Below, piece after piece: positions 1 through 8,692 of a stretch of 64,000 nt of DNA. Each line of letters starts with the position of its first letter. Within the stretch, counting starts at the first letter, position 1. The stretch is taken from contig NZ_JAHZUY010000001.1 in assembly GCF_019458025.1 (NCBI RefSeq), forward strand, positions 124,001 to 188,000, in the 5' to 3' direction. The position numbers and the translations under genes were made by a program. Source of the stretch: Caldovatus aquaticus. GTDB taxonomy: Bacteria; Pseudomonadota; Alphaproteobacteria; Acetobacterales; Acetobacteraceae. Under the pieces are notes generated by a model that was not told where the DNA came from, made no database searches, and saw only the letters and a program-made list of their open reading frames with translations.

Positions 1-907
1 GCGCCGAGCCGCGGATGTCGCGCACCAGCGCATCCACCCGGCGCTTGAACGCCGCCACCTCGCCGAAGGCGGCGATGTCGATGGCGAGGATCGCCTGCCC
101 GGTGTTGGTGGGGGTGGTGTCGTCGGCGTTGAAGTCCACCACCTCGCGGCCCATCGCGGCGCCGTTCAGCGTGCCGGCGAGCAGGCCGAAGACCAGCGCC
201 AGCCCGTAGCCCTTGTAGCCGCCGATCGGCAGCAGCAGGCCCTCCGCGGCGCGCCTCGGGTCGGTCAGCGGGCGGCCCTCGCGGTCCACCATCCACCCTT
301 CGGGCATCGGCTCGCCGCGCTGCGCCCTGGTCTTCACCTTGCCGTAGGCGGCGACGGTGGTGGCCATGTCGAGCACCACCGGCGGCTCCTCGCCCGCCGG
401 CACGGCGACCGCGATCGGGTTGGTCGAGAGCAGCAGCTCGAGCCCGCCCCAGGGCGGCAGGTGGTTGGCGCTGCCGACCGCGAGGTAGAGGCCGATCATG
501 TCGTGCGCGAGCGCCATGCGCGCGTAGAGCGAGGCGGGACCGGCATGGTTGCCGTTGCGCACGCCGCACCACGCCACGCCCTGGCTGCGCGCCTTGGCGA
601 TCGCGGTCTGCGCCGCGACGCGCACGGCGAGGTGGCCGAGGCCGTTGTCGCCGTCCACCAGCGCGCTCGCCGGCCGCTCCGCGACGATGCGGATGCGGGG
701 GCGGAGGTTGATGCCGCCGGCGCGGATGCGGCGGACGTATTGCGGCAGGCGGAAGACGCCGTGGCCGTCGGCGCCGATCAGGTCGGCCTCCGCCATCAGA
801 CCGGCGACGATCCCCGCGTCCTCCTCCGGCACGCCGGCGGCGGCGAGGACGCCGGCGATGAAGCGGCGGAGCGCCGCGCCGGGGACGCGGAGGGCGTCGC
901 CGCTCAC
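1..907 (-). CDS. Ldh-family NAD(P)-dependent oxidoreductase (malate/L-lactate dehydrogenase type), 3' end cut by the window edge
   Basis: About 302 codons are visible from a GTG start at 905-907; the C-terminus lies beyond base 1. The product resembles the Ldh_2 family (YiaK, YlbC, malate/L-lactate dehydrogenases), which reduce or oxidise 2-keto/2-hydroxy acids with NAD(P)H using a fold unlike Rossmann enzymes. Family landmarks seen are EADLIGADGHGV near the N-terminus, RNGNHAGPAS, DMATTVAAYGKVKT and GGYKGYGLALV. The GTG start overlaps the stop of the Kelch gene by four bases (GTGA), so the two are probably translationally coupled. The substrate is unknown. No stop or frameshift is seen in the visible part. 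Confidence 0.85.
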   Translation of the reverse strand, partial: MSGDALRVPGAALRRFIAGVLAAAGVPEEDAGIVAGLMAEADLIGADGHGVFRLPQYVRRIRAGGINLRPRIRIVAERPASALVDGDNGLGHLAVRVAAQTAIAKARSQGVAWCGVRNGNHAGPASLYARMALAHDMIGLYLAVGSANHLPPWGGLELLLSTNPIAVAVPAGEEPPVVLDMATTVAAYGKVKTRAQRGEPMPEGWMVDREGRPLTDPRRAAEGLLLPIGGYKGYGLALVFGLLAGTLNGAAMGREVVDFNADDTTPTNTGQAILAIDIAAFGEVAAFKRRVDALVRDIRGSA

Positions 908-1998
908 CGCGCCACCATGTCGAGGCGGAGCGCGTCGTGCGCGGCGGTGTGCACGGAGACGCCGGTGCCGGCGGACTGCACGTCGCCGCTGACGAGGTGG
1001 AGCCGGTCGCCCAGCACCGCGCCGGCCAGGCCGTGGCGCGGCACGGGCATGGAGGGCAGCACGTGCCAGCGGTTGGCGGCGGGCTCGTAGGCCTCGACGG
1101 CGCGGAAGGTCGCCATCAGGCGGGCGTCCTGGACCTCGCCGCCGGCGACGAGGATGCGCCCGCCATGCACGCCCGCGGCGAAGGCGCTGCGCGGCGTCGG
1201 CATGCGCGCGCGCGCCGCGCCCCAGGAGTCGGAGGCGGGGTCGTATTCCTCCACCACGTCGGTGTTGCTCGCGACCGTGATGAAGGCGCCGCCGAGCCGG
1301 CCGCCGATGGCGTAGATCCGCCCGCCGACCGCCGCCGCCGCGTGGTGGTTGCGCGGCGTCGGCATCGGGCTGCGCGGACGCCAGGCGTTCGCTTCCGGGT
1401 CGTATTCCTCGACGGTGGAGAGGGCGCGGTGCGGCCGGTCGGGCCGCAGGCCGGGCTCCGCGGAGCCGGGGGCGAGACCGGCGCCCCCCACCACGTAGAG
1501 CCTGCCGTTCACCGCCGCGGCCGCCGCCGCGCCGCGGCGCGAGGGCATCGGCGCCAGGGCGCGCCAGGTGTCGCCGCGCGGGTCGTACTCCCAGGCGGCA
1601 TCGGTCGGCACCCAGGAGGGCGGGCGGCCCTCGCCCGGATGGGTGAAGCCGCCGAACGCGTAGATGCGGTCGTTCAGCACCGCGAAGGCCACGTGGTGCG
1701 TCGGCACCGGCATCGGCCGCCTGCGGGTCCAGGCGTCGGCGGCGGGATCGTACTCGTACACCAGGCCCTGCGGCCGCCAGCCGGGGGCGAGGCCGCAGAA
1801 GACGTAGAGCCGGCCGTTCGCCGCGGCGCCGATCAGCTCCTCGGAGGGTTCCGGGAACGGCGCGAGGCGCTGCCAGGGGCCCGCCTGCGGCGCCGGCGCG
1901 GGCTGCGCCAGCGCGCTGCCGGCCCCCGCGCGCCGGACGGCCAGCGCCGCCAGCCCGCCCACGACCGCGGCGCGGCGCCCCGTGAGGAGCCCGGACAT
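904..1998 (-). CDS. Exported Kelch-repeat beta-propeller protein
   Basis: This 364-residue protein begins with an arginine-containing hydrophobic leader (residues 1-32, ending SALAQP) that looks like a Sec or Tat signal peptide, so it is probably periplasmic. The mature part is a run of about six Kelch motifs, each with a pattern like GRLYVFCG or DRIYAFGG followed by a YDPxxDxW segment; this is expected to fold as a beta-propeller. Such proteins bind ligands or partners, and some are related to sialate mutarotase and galactose oxidase, but no copper-site residues were identified. It is coupled to the downstream Ldh-family gene and divergent from the LysR gene, so it may be a LysR target. Its function is unknown. 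Confidence 0.85.
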   Translation of the reverse strand: MSGLLTGRRAAVVGGLAALAVRRAGAGSALAQPAPAPQAGPWQRLAPFPEPSEELIGAAANGRLYVFCGLAPGWRPQGLVYEYDPAADAWTRRRPMPVPTHHVAFAVLNDRIYAFGGFTHPGEGRPPSWVPTDAAWEYDPRGDTWRALAPMPSRRGAAAAAAVNGRLYVVGGAGLAPGSAEPGLRPDRPHRALSTVEEYDPEANAWRPRSPMPTPRNHHAAAAVGGRIYAIGGRLGGAFITVASNTDVVEEYDPASDSWGAARARMPTPRSAFAAGVHGGRILVAGGEVQDARLMATFRAVEAYEPAANRWHVLPSMPVPRHGLAGAVLGDRLHLVSGDVQSAGTGVSVHTAAHDALRLDMVAR

Positions 1999-2195
1999 TG
2001 CGTTCCTCCCTCGTCTGTTCGGAGGCGAGGCTGCGCGGGCGCCGGCCGGTGCGTCAAGCCGGTCGCGCCGCCTCGCCGCGCATCGCGGCCCCGGACCGGC
2101 CGCCCGACGTGGCGCGCGCGTCCCGCGCGGGGGCGCGGCGGGGGCGGCGCGGGCAGCCCCTTGGGTTCGGCCGGGCGCGACTCTACCTTCCCGCC

Positions 2196-3146
2196 GTGCC
2201 CGAGAGCTTCCGCGAACTCCGCCTCTTCGTCGCCGCCTACGAGGAGCGCTCCTTCACCGCCGCCGCGGCGCGCGAGAACGCCACCCAGTCCGGCGTCTCC
2301 CAGCACATCCGCAAGCTCGAGGACCGCTTCGGCGCGCGCCTGTTCCTGCGCGGCGCCGGGGCGGTGGTGCCCACCCCTGCGGGCGACGACCTCTATCGCC
2401 GCGCCGTGGCGCTGCTGCGCGCGCAGGAGGAGGCGGCGCGCGCCGTGCGCGCCCATGCGGGCGGCCTCGAGGGCGAGGTGCGCGTCGGCCTGATGCCGAC
2501 CATGACGCGCTGCGCGCTCGCGCCGTCGCTGGCGCGCTTCATGGAGCGCCAGCCGAACGTCGCGGTGCGGGTGGTGGAGGCCTACAGCGCGGTGCTGACG
2601 CCGCAGGTCCGCGCCGGCGAGCTCGACTTCGCGATCGTGCCCGCCTTCGGCGGCGCCCCGGGCCTGCGCGTGCGCCCCTTCCTGAGCACGCCGGAGGTGC
2701 TGGTCTCGCGCCTCGATTCCGGCCTGCCGCATCTCGGCGGCGTGCGGCTGCGCGACCTCGGGCCGCTGCGCCTGGTGGTGCCGGGCCCGCGCAACACGCG
2801 GCGGCAGACCATCGAGACCTACCTCACCTCGAACGACGTGCCGGTGGAGCGGCTGGCGGAGCTGGACGCCATGCTCGGCACGCTCGACCTGGTGGCGAGC
2901 ACGGGCTGGGTGACGATCCTGCCGGGGATCATGATGGCCTCCGAGGCGGGCGCGCCGGCGCGGCGGCAGTTCACGGTGAGCCCGCTCGCCGCGCCGCCGC
3001 TCGCGCTCGACCTCGTGCTGATCGAGCCGGCGCGGCGCGCGCTGTCCGCCGCCGCCGCCGCCTTCCTCGCGGTGCTCGAGGAGGAGACGGCGCGGCTGAA
3101 CCGGGTGTGGGACGCCGTCGCAGCCCCCGCCCCCGCCGCTACTTGA
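2196..3146 (+). CDS. LysR-family transcriptional regulator
   Basis: The product is a 316-residue LysR regulator. The first 60 residues form the winged helix-turn-helix (FRELRLFVAAYEERSF ... SGVSQHIRKLEDRFG), followed by a linker helix and a periplasmic-binding-like effector domain. The open frame extends upstream to 1998, but that extension is arginine-rich and unlike the family. The GTG at 2196 places the HTH at the usual N-terminal position and is the chosen start. The gene is divergent from the Kelch/Ldh pair, which is the normal arrangement for a LysR regulator and its target, so control of that pair is likely (inference). Its 3' end overlaps the convergent cyclase gene by 8 bases. Confidence 0.88.
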   Translation: MPESFRELRLFVAAYEERSFTAAAARENATQSGVSQHIRKLEDRFGARLFLRGAGAVVPTPAGDDLYRRAVALLRAQEEAARAVRAHAGGLEGEVRVGLMPTMTRCALAPSLARFMERQPNVAVRVVEAYSAVLTPQVRAGELDFAIVPAFGGAPGLRVRPFLSTPEVLVSRLDSGLPHLGGVRLRDLGPLRLVVPGPRNTRRQTIETYLTSNDVPVERLAELDAMLGTLDLVASTGWVTILPGIMMASEAGAPARRQFTVSPLAAPPLALDLVLIEPARRALSAAAAAFLAVLEEETARLNRVWDAVAAPAPAAT

Positions 3147-4095
3147 TCGCCAGCGGGTTGATCGGCGAGCCGGTGCCGCCGGTGATGACGAGCGGCGGGC
3201 CGCAGAAGAAGAACTCGTACACGCCGTCCGCGGCGCAGTCGCGCGCGAGCTCGTCGAGCACGAACATCTCGCCCATGGTCAGGCCCATGGCCGGGATCAC
3301 CACCCAATGCCAGGGCTGCGACACCTCGTCGGTCTCGTTCGGCCTCACCTCCACGCCCCAGGTGTCGGAGCAGATGGCGGCGATCTCCTTCTCGGCGCAC
3401 CAGTAGCAGTTCTCGAACTTGACGCCCGGCGCGGGGCCGCCGGCGTAGAGGCCCCAGTCGCCCTCCGCCTTGCAGCGCTCCATCTGGCCGGTGCGGATGA
3501 TGACGAAGTCGCCGCGGCGGATCTCGACCCCCTGCGCCTTGGCGCAGGCGTCGAGCTCCGCGTTCGGGATGCCGTAGCCGTCGGGCAGCCAGTCCACGCC
3601 CTTGAAGCGCGCGACGTCGAGCAGCACGCCGCGGCCGACCATCCGGTCCCTGGTGTGCTCGATGCCGAGCACGTGGCACCCGCCGCCGTCCACGCGGCGC
3701 GCGTCGCGCCCGCCATAGGCCTTGTCGTCGAGGAAGATGTGGCCGAGCGAGTCCCAGTGCGTCGCCGACTGGATGGGCATGTTGATCGCGTCGTCGGCGT
3801 AGAGGAGCTTGGTGGTGTTGTCGAACCGCCCGGCCACCGCGTCGGTGCCGGTGGCGAGCATGGTGTGGATCGGGTTCCAGCGGCCGCCGAACAGGCCGCG
3901 CTGCGGGCCGTTGCTGTCGAGCGGCATGCCCATCGCGAACACCTTGCCGCGGCGGATCAGCCGCGCCGCCGCCACGATGTCCTCGGGGGTGACGAAGTTG
4001 AGCGTGCCGAGCTGGTCGTCGGGCCCCCAGCGGCCCCAGTTGCTGAGCTTCTCCGCCGCCTCGTAGATGGCGCGCTTGCTCACCCGGATGTCCAT
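3139..4095 (-). CDS. Cyclase-family metal-dependent hydrolase (kynurenine-formamidase-like)
   Basis: This 318-residue protein belongs to the cyclase superfamily (PF04199), which includes kynurenine formamidase and other amide or lactone hydrolases. The metal-site pattern H-x-D-x-x-x-H is present in SATHWDSLGHIF, about one third into the protein, and GPPLVITGGTGSPINPLAIK closes the C-terminus. The chosen start, ATG at 4093-4095, begins MDIRVSKRAIYEAAEKL. The frame is open further upstream, but that part is not protein-like. The gene is divergent from the FAD monooxygenase with facing promoter-like elements at 4127-4201. Pairing with a monooxygenase suggests catabolism of an aromatic or heterocyclic compound (inference). 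Confidence 0.85.
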   Translation of the reverse strand: MDIRVSKRAIYEAAEKLSNWGRWGPDDQLGTLNFVTPEDIVAAARLIRRGKVFAMGMPLDSNGPQRGLFGGRWNPIHTMLATGTDAVAGRFDNTTKLLYADDAINMPIQSATHWDSLGHIFLDDKAYGGRDARRVDGGGCHVLGIEHTRDRMVGRGVLLDVARFKGVDWLPDGYGIPNAELDACAKAQGVEIRRGDFVIIRTGQMERCKAEGDWGLYAGGPAPGVKFENCYWCAEKEIAAICSDTWGVEVRPNETDEVSQPWHWVVIPAMGLTMGEMFVLDELARDCAADGVYEFFFCGPPLVITGGTGSPINPLAIK

Positions 4096-4126
4096 GCGTC
4101 GCTCTCCGCGTCGTCCTCGCCGACGC

Positions 4127-4201
4127 AGAGTCGGCCCGGCCTGCGGGGGCGTCAAGCGGGCCGCGGCGCGGCTTGACGCGCCACCGCCACGGCGCATGAT
4201 C
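4127..4201. promoter_or_regulatory. Divergent sigma-70-type promoter pair between the cyclase and FAD monooxygenase genes
   Basis: On the plus strand a TTGACG (-35) at 4173-4178 is followed after 17 bases by ATGATC at 4196-4201, 22 bases before the monooxygenase start. On the minus strand TTGACG at 4150-4155 is followed after 17 bases by GACTCT at 4127-4132, 32 bases before the cyclase start. The two -35 boxes match each other, but the -10 boxes are weak. This is a sequence-pattern call only. Confidence 0.4.
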
Positions 4202-4222
4202 GGCGATGACGGAGCCCGAGAG

Positions 4223-5437
4223 ATGCCCCTTCCCTCCCCGCGACGCGCCCTCATCGCCGGCGGCTCCATGGCCGGGCTGATCGCGGCGCACCTGCTGCTG
4301 CGGCGGGGCTGGGACGTGCAGGTGTTCGAGCGGGTGGAGGCGCCCCTGACCAGCCGCGGCGCCGGGATCGTGACCCACCCGGCGCTGTGGCGGGCGCTCG
4401 AGGCCTGCGGCCTCGACCCGACGCGCGATCTCGGCGTGGCGGTGCGCATCCGCCGGGTCTTCGGCCGCGACGGCCGGCTGCTGGGCGAGCGCGAGTGCCC
4501 GCAGGTCTTCACCGCCTGGGACCGGCTGTTCCGCCTGCTGCGCGACGCCTTCCCGGACGCGCGCTACCACGCCGGCCAGGCGGTCGAGGAGGTCGCGCAG
4601 GACGCCGACCGGGTGCGGGCGCGGATCAACGGCGAGACGGTGGAGGCGGCGCTGCTGGTCGGCGCCGACGGCATCCGCTCCACCGTGCGCGGCCTGCTGC
4701 TGCCGGAGGCGCAGCCGCGCTACGCCGGCTATGTCGGCTGGCGCGGCCTGATCGCGGAGGCGGCGCTGCCGCCGGCCGTGCACGCCGACCTCTTCGAGGG
4801 TATGTGCTTCTGCCTGCCGCCGGGCGAGCAGATGGTGGGCTATCCGGTCGCCGGGCCGGACAACGACCTGCGGCCGGGCCACCGCCGCTACAACACGGTC
4901 TGGTATCGCCCGGCCGACGAGGCGAGCGAGCTGCCGGCGCTGCTGACCGACGAGACCGGCCGGCAGCACGAGGGCTCGATCCCCCCGCCCCTGATCGCGC
5001 GCGCGACCGTGGCGGCGATGCGGGAGGCGGCGGAGCGGCTGCTGGCGCCGCAATTCGCCACCCTGGTGCGGCTGACGCCGCAGCCCTTCCTGCAGCCGAT
5101 CTACGACCTCGAGTCGCCGCGCATGGCGCTCGGCCGCGTCGCGCTGATCGGCGACGCCGCCTTCGTCGCGCGGCCGCATGTCGGCGCCGGCGTGACGAAG
5201 GCCGCGGAGGACGCCGAGGCGCTGGCCGCGGCGCTGGATGCCGCCGGCGGCGACGTGCCGGCGGCGCTCGCCCGCTTCGAGGCCGCGCGCCTGCCGCGCA
5301 ACCGGCGCGTGATCGAGCGCGCGCGCGAGCTCGGCCGCTGCATCGCCGCCGCCGGCCGGCCGGCCGACGAGACGGTGCGCGAGCCTTCCGTGCTGATGCG
5401 CGACATCGCGGTGGTGGACTTCCTCGACGCGGCGTAG
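4223..5437 (+). CDS. FAD-dependent monooxygenase (UbiH / salicylate-hydroxylase type)
   Basis: The product has 404 residues and is a class A flavoprotein hydroxylase. It has the N-terminal dinucleotide motif ALIAGGSMAGLIAAH, the FAD/NADPH DG motif LLVGADGIRSTVRG, and the second FAD motif RVALIGDAAFVARPHVGAG. These enzymes use NAD(P)H and O2 to hydroxylate aromatic or heteroaromatic substrates. The ATG at 4223 sits behind GGAGCCCGAGAG; an in-frame ATG at 4196 is an alternative. The divergent cyclase-family hydrolase may act on the product or precursor of the same pathway. The substrate cannot be inferred. Confidence 0.88.
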   Translation: MPLPSPRRALIAGGSMAGLIAAHLLLRRGWDVQVFERVEAPLTSRGAGIVTHPALWRALEACGLDPTRDLGVAVRIRRVFGRDGRLLGERECPQVFTAWDRLFRLLRDAFPDARYHAGQAVEEVAQDADRVRARINGETVEAALLVGADGIRSTVRGLLLPEAQPRYAGYVGWRGLIAEAALPPAVHADLFEGMCFCLPPGEQMVGYPVAGPDNDLRPGHRRYNTVWYRPADEASELPALLTDETGRQHEGSIPPPLIARATVAAMREAAERLLAPQFATLVRLTPQPFLQPIYDLESPRMALGRVALIGDAAFVARPHVGAGVTKAAEDAEALAAALDAAGGDVPAALARFEAARLPRNRRVIERARELGRCIAAAGRPADETVREPSVLMRDIAVVDFLDAA

Positions 5438-5444
5438 CCCGCGC

Positions 5445-5470
5445 CCCGCACCGGGCGCGCCCGGTGCGGG
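5445..5470. terminator. Perfect 26-bp palindrome, likely bidirectional terminator
   Basis: The sequence is a perfect inverted repeat with 13-bp arms (CCCGCACCGGGCG and its complement). It lies between the convergent stop codons of the monooxygenase (5437) and the ABC receptor gene (5481). There is no T tract on either side. Confidence 0.6.
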
Positions 5471-5480
5471 ACGGCGGCGG

Positions 5481-6734
5481 TCAGTTCTCGAGGTGGCGCG
5501 CCGGCGGCCAGTTGCGCGAATAGACCGGGTTGCGCAGGAACTCCTGCGGGTCGTAGGTCCAGAACTGGCTGACGTCCGCATAGGTCTTGATCACCGTGTT
5601 GACCAGCCGCCCGCCCTTGCGTTCGACCCTGCGGATATAGACGTTGCCGACGACGTTGCCGTACTGGTCGAAGCGCACCGGGCCGCGGCAGGTCTCCTCG
5701 ACGCGATTGGTGCGCAACGCGTTCATGAAGGCCTGCTTGTCCTCGACGCGCCCGTCCACGGCGCGCAGCGCGGCCTCCAGCACCGCGCCGTTGGTGTAGG
5801 TGGCGGCGGCGTAGAAGCCGGGGTCCACGCGGTGCTCGCGCCGCATCATCTCGACGAAGCGGCGGTTCACCGGGTTGTCGAGCTCGGCCGAGTACCAGCA
5901 GGCGGAGATGATGCCGAGCGCCTCGTTGCCCATGTTCTGCAGCAGCGATTCGTCCACCGCCGTCATGCCGCCGGTCAGCGGGATGCGGCCGCCCAGGCCG
6001 TACTCGTGGAACTGGCGGACGAAGCGGAAGCCGTTGGAGCCGGCGAAGCCCATGAAGATGCCGTCGAGGTTCGCCTTGAACTGCGAGATGTAGGTGCCGT
6101 AGTCCGGCACGGCGAGCGGCGGCCACAGCTTCTGCACGATCCGCCCGCCGTTGTCCTCGAACACCCGCTGGAACCCCGCCAGCATCTCGTGGCCGTAGGC
6201 GATGTCGTCGGCGATCACCGCCGCGCGCCGCCAGCGCAGCTCCTTCGCCGCGTAGTCCGCCATCGGGTGGGCGCACTGGGCGGAGGTGGAGGTGGCGCGG
6301 ACGAACCAGGGATTGGGGTTGCGCTGCGTCATGTCCTCGGCCGCGGCGACCGAGAGCGTCGGCAGGCCGACCTGGCGGATGTAGTCGTCGATCGCCAGCG
6401 CCTCGAAGGCGGCGAGCGGCCCGATGATGCAGTGGACGCGGTTGCGCTCCGCGAGCTCCTGCGTCTTGGTGCGGGCCTGGGCGGGGACGCCGCCGGTGTC
6501 GGCGGTGAACAGCTCGACCGGCCGGCCGGCGAGGCGCATGTCGCGCTCCTTCAGGTAGAGCAGCAGCCCCTGCTCCATCTGGATGCCGCCCGAGGCGAGC
6601 GGCCCGGTCTTGACCGTCAGGAAGCCGATCCGCACCGCGGCGGGCTGCGCGTGCACCGCGGGCGCGGCCAGCGTGCCGGCCGCGGCCGTGGCGGCGAAGC
6701 CCCGCAGCAGCGTCCTGCGTGCGATCTCTGTCAT
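5481..6734 (-). CDS. Tat-exported ABC transporter substrate-binding protein (branched-chain amino acid / amide type)
   Basis: This 417-residue periplasmic binding protein belongs to the Leu/Ile/Val-BP (Peripla_BP_6) family. The N-terminus MTEIARRTLLRGFAATAAAG with AVHAQ before the cleavage point is a Tat-type signal. The mature part begins VRIGFLTVKTGPLASGG, the usual start of the receptor fold, and contains HCIIGPLAAFEA and YGHEMLAGFQRVFE segments. No permease or ATPase genes adjoin it, so it is an orphan receptor here; it may share the Liv-type ABC components at 12-15.5 kb. A GGATCGCTAAGCTG element at 6791-6804 on the minus strand may be its -10 region. Confidence 0.87.
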   Translation of the reverse strand: MTEIARRTLLRGFAATAAAGTLAAPAVHAQPAAVRIGFLTVKTGPLASGGIQMEQGLLLYLKERDMRLAGRPVELFTADTGGVPAQARTKTQELAERNRVHCIIGPLAAFEALAIDDYIRQVGLPTLSVAAAEDMTQRNPNPWFVRATSTSAQCAHPMADYAAKELRWRRAAVIADDIAYGHEMLAGFQRVFEDNGGRIVQKLWPPLAVPDYGTYISQFKANLDGIFMGFAGSNGFRFVRQFHEYGLGGRIPLTGGMTAVDESLLQNMGNEALGIISACWYSAELDNPVNRRFVEMMRREHRVDPGFYAAATYTNGAVLEAALRAVDGRVEDKQAFMNALRTNRVEETCRGPVRFDQYGNVVGNVYIRRVERKGGRLVNTVIKTYADVSQFWTYDPQEFLRNPVYSRNWPPARHLEN

Positions 6735-6825
6735 GGACCGATCCTCCTCCCGATGTCTCCCTGCGCCGGCCGGCCAGCCGCCCGGCACGGCAGCTTAGCG
6801 ATCCTGGCCCGGCACGCGCCGCCGG

Positions 6826-8610
6826 TCAGCGTGCGGCCGCGGCCCCCTTCTCCGGCACGACGGGCAGCAGCACGAACGGGCGGCGGCCCGGCCCGGCATG
6901 CAGCGTCGTCGTGCCGGCGAACAGCTCCGGCGGCCGGTCGCGCGGGTCGTCGTGCAGGAAGGGGCCGCAGCCGGTCAGCTCGTTCTTGAAGTTGGAGAGG
7001 CGGCCGCCGCTGCCGCCTGGATAGACGTAGTCCCGCCCCCGCACCGAGAGCCCGATGCGGTAGCCCTGCGGGACGACGATGCAGGTCGGCCAGATCTCGA
7101 TGTCGAGCTCGTACACCTCGCCCGGCGTCAGCGGCTGCTTCTCGTCGTGCGCGTGGTAGGGGCGCCAGGGCGTGCTCAGCGACGGATCGAGCTTGCGGTG
7201 CGAGGCGCGCAGCCAGCCCTGGCCGACCGGGGTGTGCGGGTCGATGGCGCCCTGGAACACCACCTCCTTGAGGTCCGGCGCGAAGACGCGCAGCACCAGG
7301 AACAGGTCGGCGTCGGCGGTGGAGGAGGAGACGAAGAGCTTCGCCGCCACCGGCCCGGTGATCTCGGTCTCGCGCTCGAGCGGCGGGGTGAGGAAGGTGA
7401 GGCCGTCGCCCGTCGCCGCGAAGCTGACGGCCGCCTCCCCGGCCGGCTCCTCGGGCGAGAGCGTGCCGTCGGCGAGGCCGAGATAGAGCCGCGTCCAGCG
7501 GGTGCGGGGGATCGGCCAGTCCTCCTCGGCGCGCGCGACGAAGCGCTCCCCGGGGTGGCGCACCTGCAGCAGCACGCGGGGCTGGCGGTCCCAGCCGTTG
7601 TCCAGCCCCTTCAGGAAATGGTCGAAGAAGCGGAGCTGCAGGCCGCGCCCGTAGTCCGTGTAGAAGTGGGTCCAGTGCTCGATGCCGTGCACCTCGAGCC
7701 ACTTCTGCTTCGAGGCGGCGCGCAGGAAGCCCTCGAAGTTGCCGCGCGGGTGCAGGCCCTGGCCGCCCCAGTTGGCGGCGGACAGGAACGGCACCGTCAC
7801 CTTGTCCCAGCGCGGCGAGCGTGCCTTGTGGTACTCGTCGTCCAGCGGGTGGGCGAGGATCTCGCGGCCGAGGTCGCAGCGGTTGGCGGCGAGCTGCTCC
7901 TCGCTCAGCAGCTCGTCGCCGCAGACGAGCCGGCCGGTGACCCGGCTGCGCCCGCCGCGCTCGCCGCAGCCGTACTGCACCGTCTTCACCTGCATGTCGT
8001 ACCAGTGCTCCCAGAAGGTGCAGACGATGCCGCCGTGATGCGTCATGTCGCGGTACCAGTCGGCCGCGCCCTCCCAGATGCACATCGCGGCGAGGTGCGG
8101 CGGCTGCAGCGAGGCGACATGCCACTGGTTGATGGCGTAGTAGGAGATGCCGTTCAGCCCGACCTTGCCGTTGGACCAGGGCTGGACCCCGGCCCATTCG
8201 ATGCAGTCGTAGAAATCCTTGGTCTCGCGCGGCGAGAAGTGGTCGATGTAGCCGGGCGAGCGGCCGCAGCCGCGGCTGTCCACGCGCACCACGGCATAGT
8301 CGTGCGGCACCCACTTCTCCGGGTCCACCACCTCCCAGCTCTGGTACTTGTTGGAGGAGCCGGCGGTGACGTCGGGGTGCTGCTCGGCCATCCGCTTCCA
8401 GGCGCTCGGGTAGCCGTCCTGGAAGGCGAGGCCCTTGGCATAGGGGCCATAGCTGAGGATGACGGGGTAGCGGCCCTCCGGGACCGGCAGGAACACGTCG
8501 GCGCGCAGCACCAGCCCGTCGTCCATGCGGATCGGCACGTCCCAGAGGATGCGCATGCCGTCGCGGATCTCGGGCTCGGGCATGCGGAGCGGCGGCGCGA
8601 TCTCGTTCAC
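6826..8610 (-). CDS. CocE/NonD-family hydrolase (X-Pro dipeptidyl-peptidase-like)
   Basis: This is a 594-residue alpha/beta hydrolase of the CocE/NonD family, which includes cocaine esterase and glutaryl-7-ACA acylase. The N-terminal catalytic domain begins MRILWDVPIRMDDGLVLRADVF and holds the nucleophile region GLNGISYYAINQWH and the VDSRGCGRSPG motif. The C-terminal half has the jelly-roll domain, with YVYPGGSGGRLS near the end. A TTG further upstream (8626-8628) keeps the frame open, but GTG at 8608-8610 has GGGAGG about ten bases upstream and is preferred. It lacks an obvious signal peptide. Ester or amide hydrolysis is likely; the substrate is unknown. Confidence 0.85.
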   Translation of the reverse strand: MNEIAPPLRMPEPEIRDGMRILWDVPIRMDDGLVLRADVFLPVPEGRYPVILSYGPYAKGLAFQDGYPSAWKRMAEQHPDVTAGSSNKYQSWEVVDPEKWVPHDYAVVRVDSRGCGRSPGYIDHFSPRETKDFYDCIEWAGVQPWSNGKVGLNGISYYAINQWHVASLQPPHLAAMCIWEGAADWYRDMTHHGGIVCTFWEHWYDMQVKTVQYGCGERGGRSRVTGRLVCGDELLSEEQLAANRCDLGREILAHPLDDEYHKARSPRWDKVTVPFLSAANWGGQGLHPRGNFEGFLRAASKQKWLEVHGIEHWTHFYTDYGRGLQLRFFDHFLKGLDNGWDRQPRVLLQVRHPGERFVARAEEDWPIPRTRWTRLYLGLADGTLSPEEPAGEAAVSFAATGDGLTFLTPPLERETEITGPVAAKLFVSSSTADADLFLVLRVFAPDLKEVVFQGAIDPHTPVGQGWLRASHRKLDPSLSTPWRPYHAHDEKQPLTPGEVYELDIEIWPTCIVVPQGYRIGLSVRGRDYVYPGGSGGRLSNFKNELTGCGPFLHDDPRDRPPELFAGTTTLHAGPGRRPFVLLPVVPEKGAAAAR

Positions 8611-8692
8611 GGCGGACGTCCCTCCCAAGGCTTTGGCCGAACGGTAGCCGCGCCGCGCGCGAGCGCCGAATGATCTGTGCTACTGCGCCGGA

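Noticed and set aside
461-1090. Plus-strand open frame of 209 codons opposite the Ldh gene
   Set aside because: It is low-complexity and is the antisense shadow of the Ldh-family and Kelch genes.
2819-5581. Minus-strand open frame of 920 codons
   Set aside because: It runs through the cyclase and antisense to the monooxygenase with arginine-rich, unconserved sequence. Very high GC leaves long spurious frames open.
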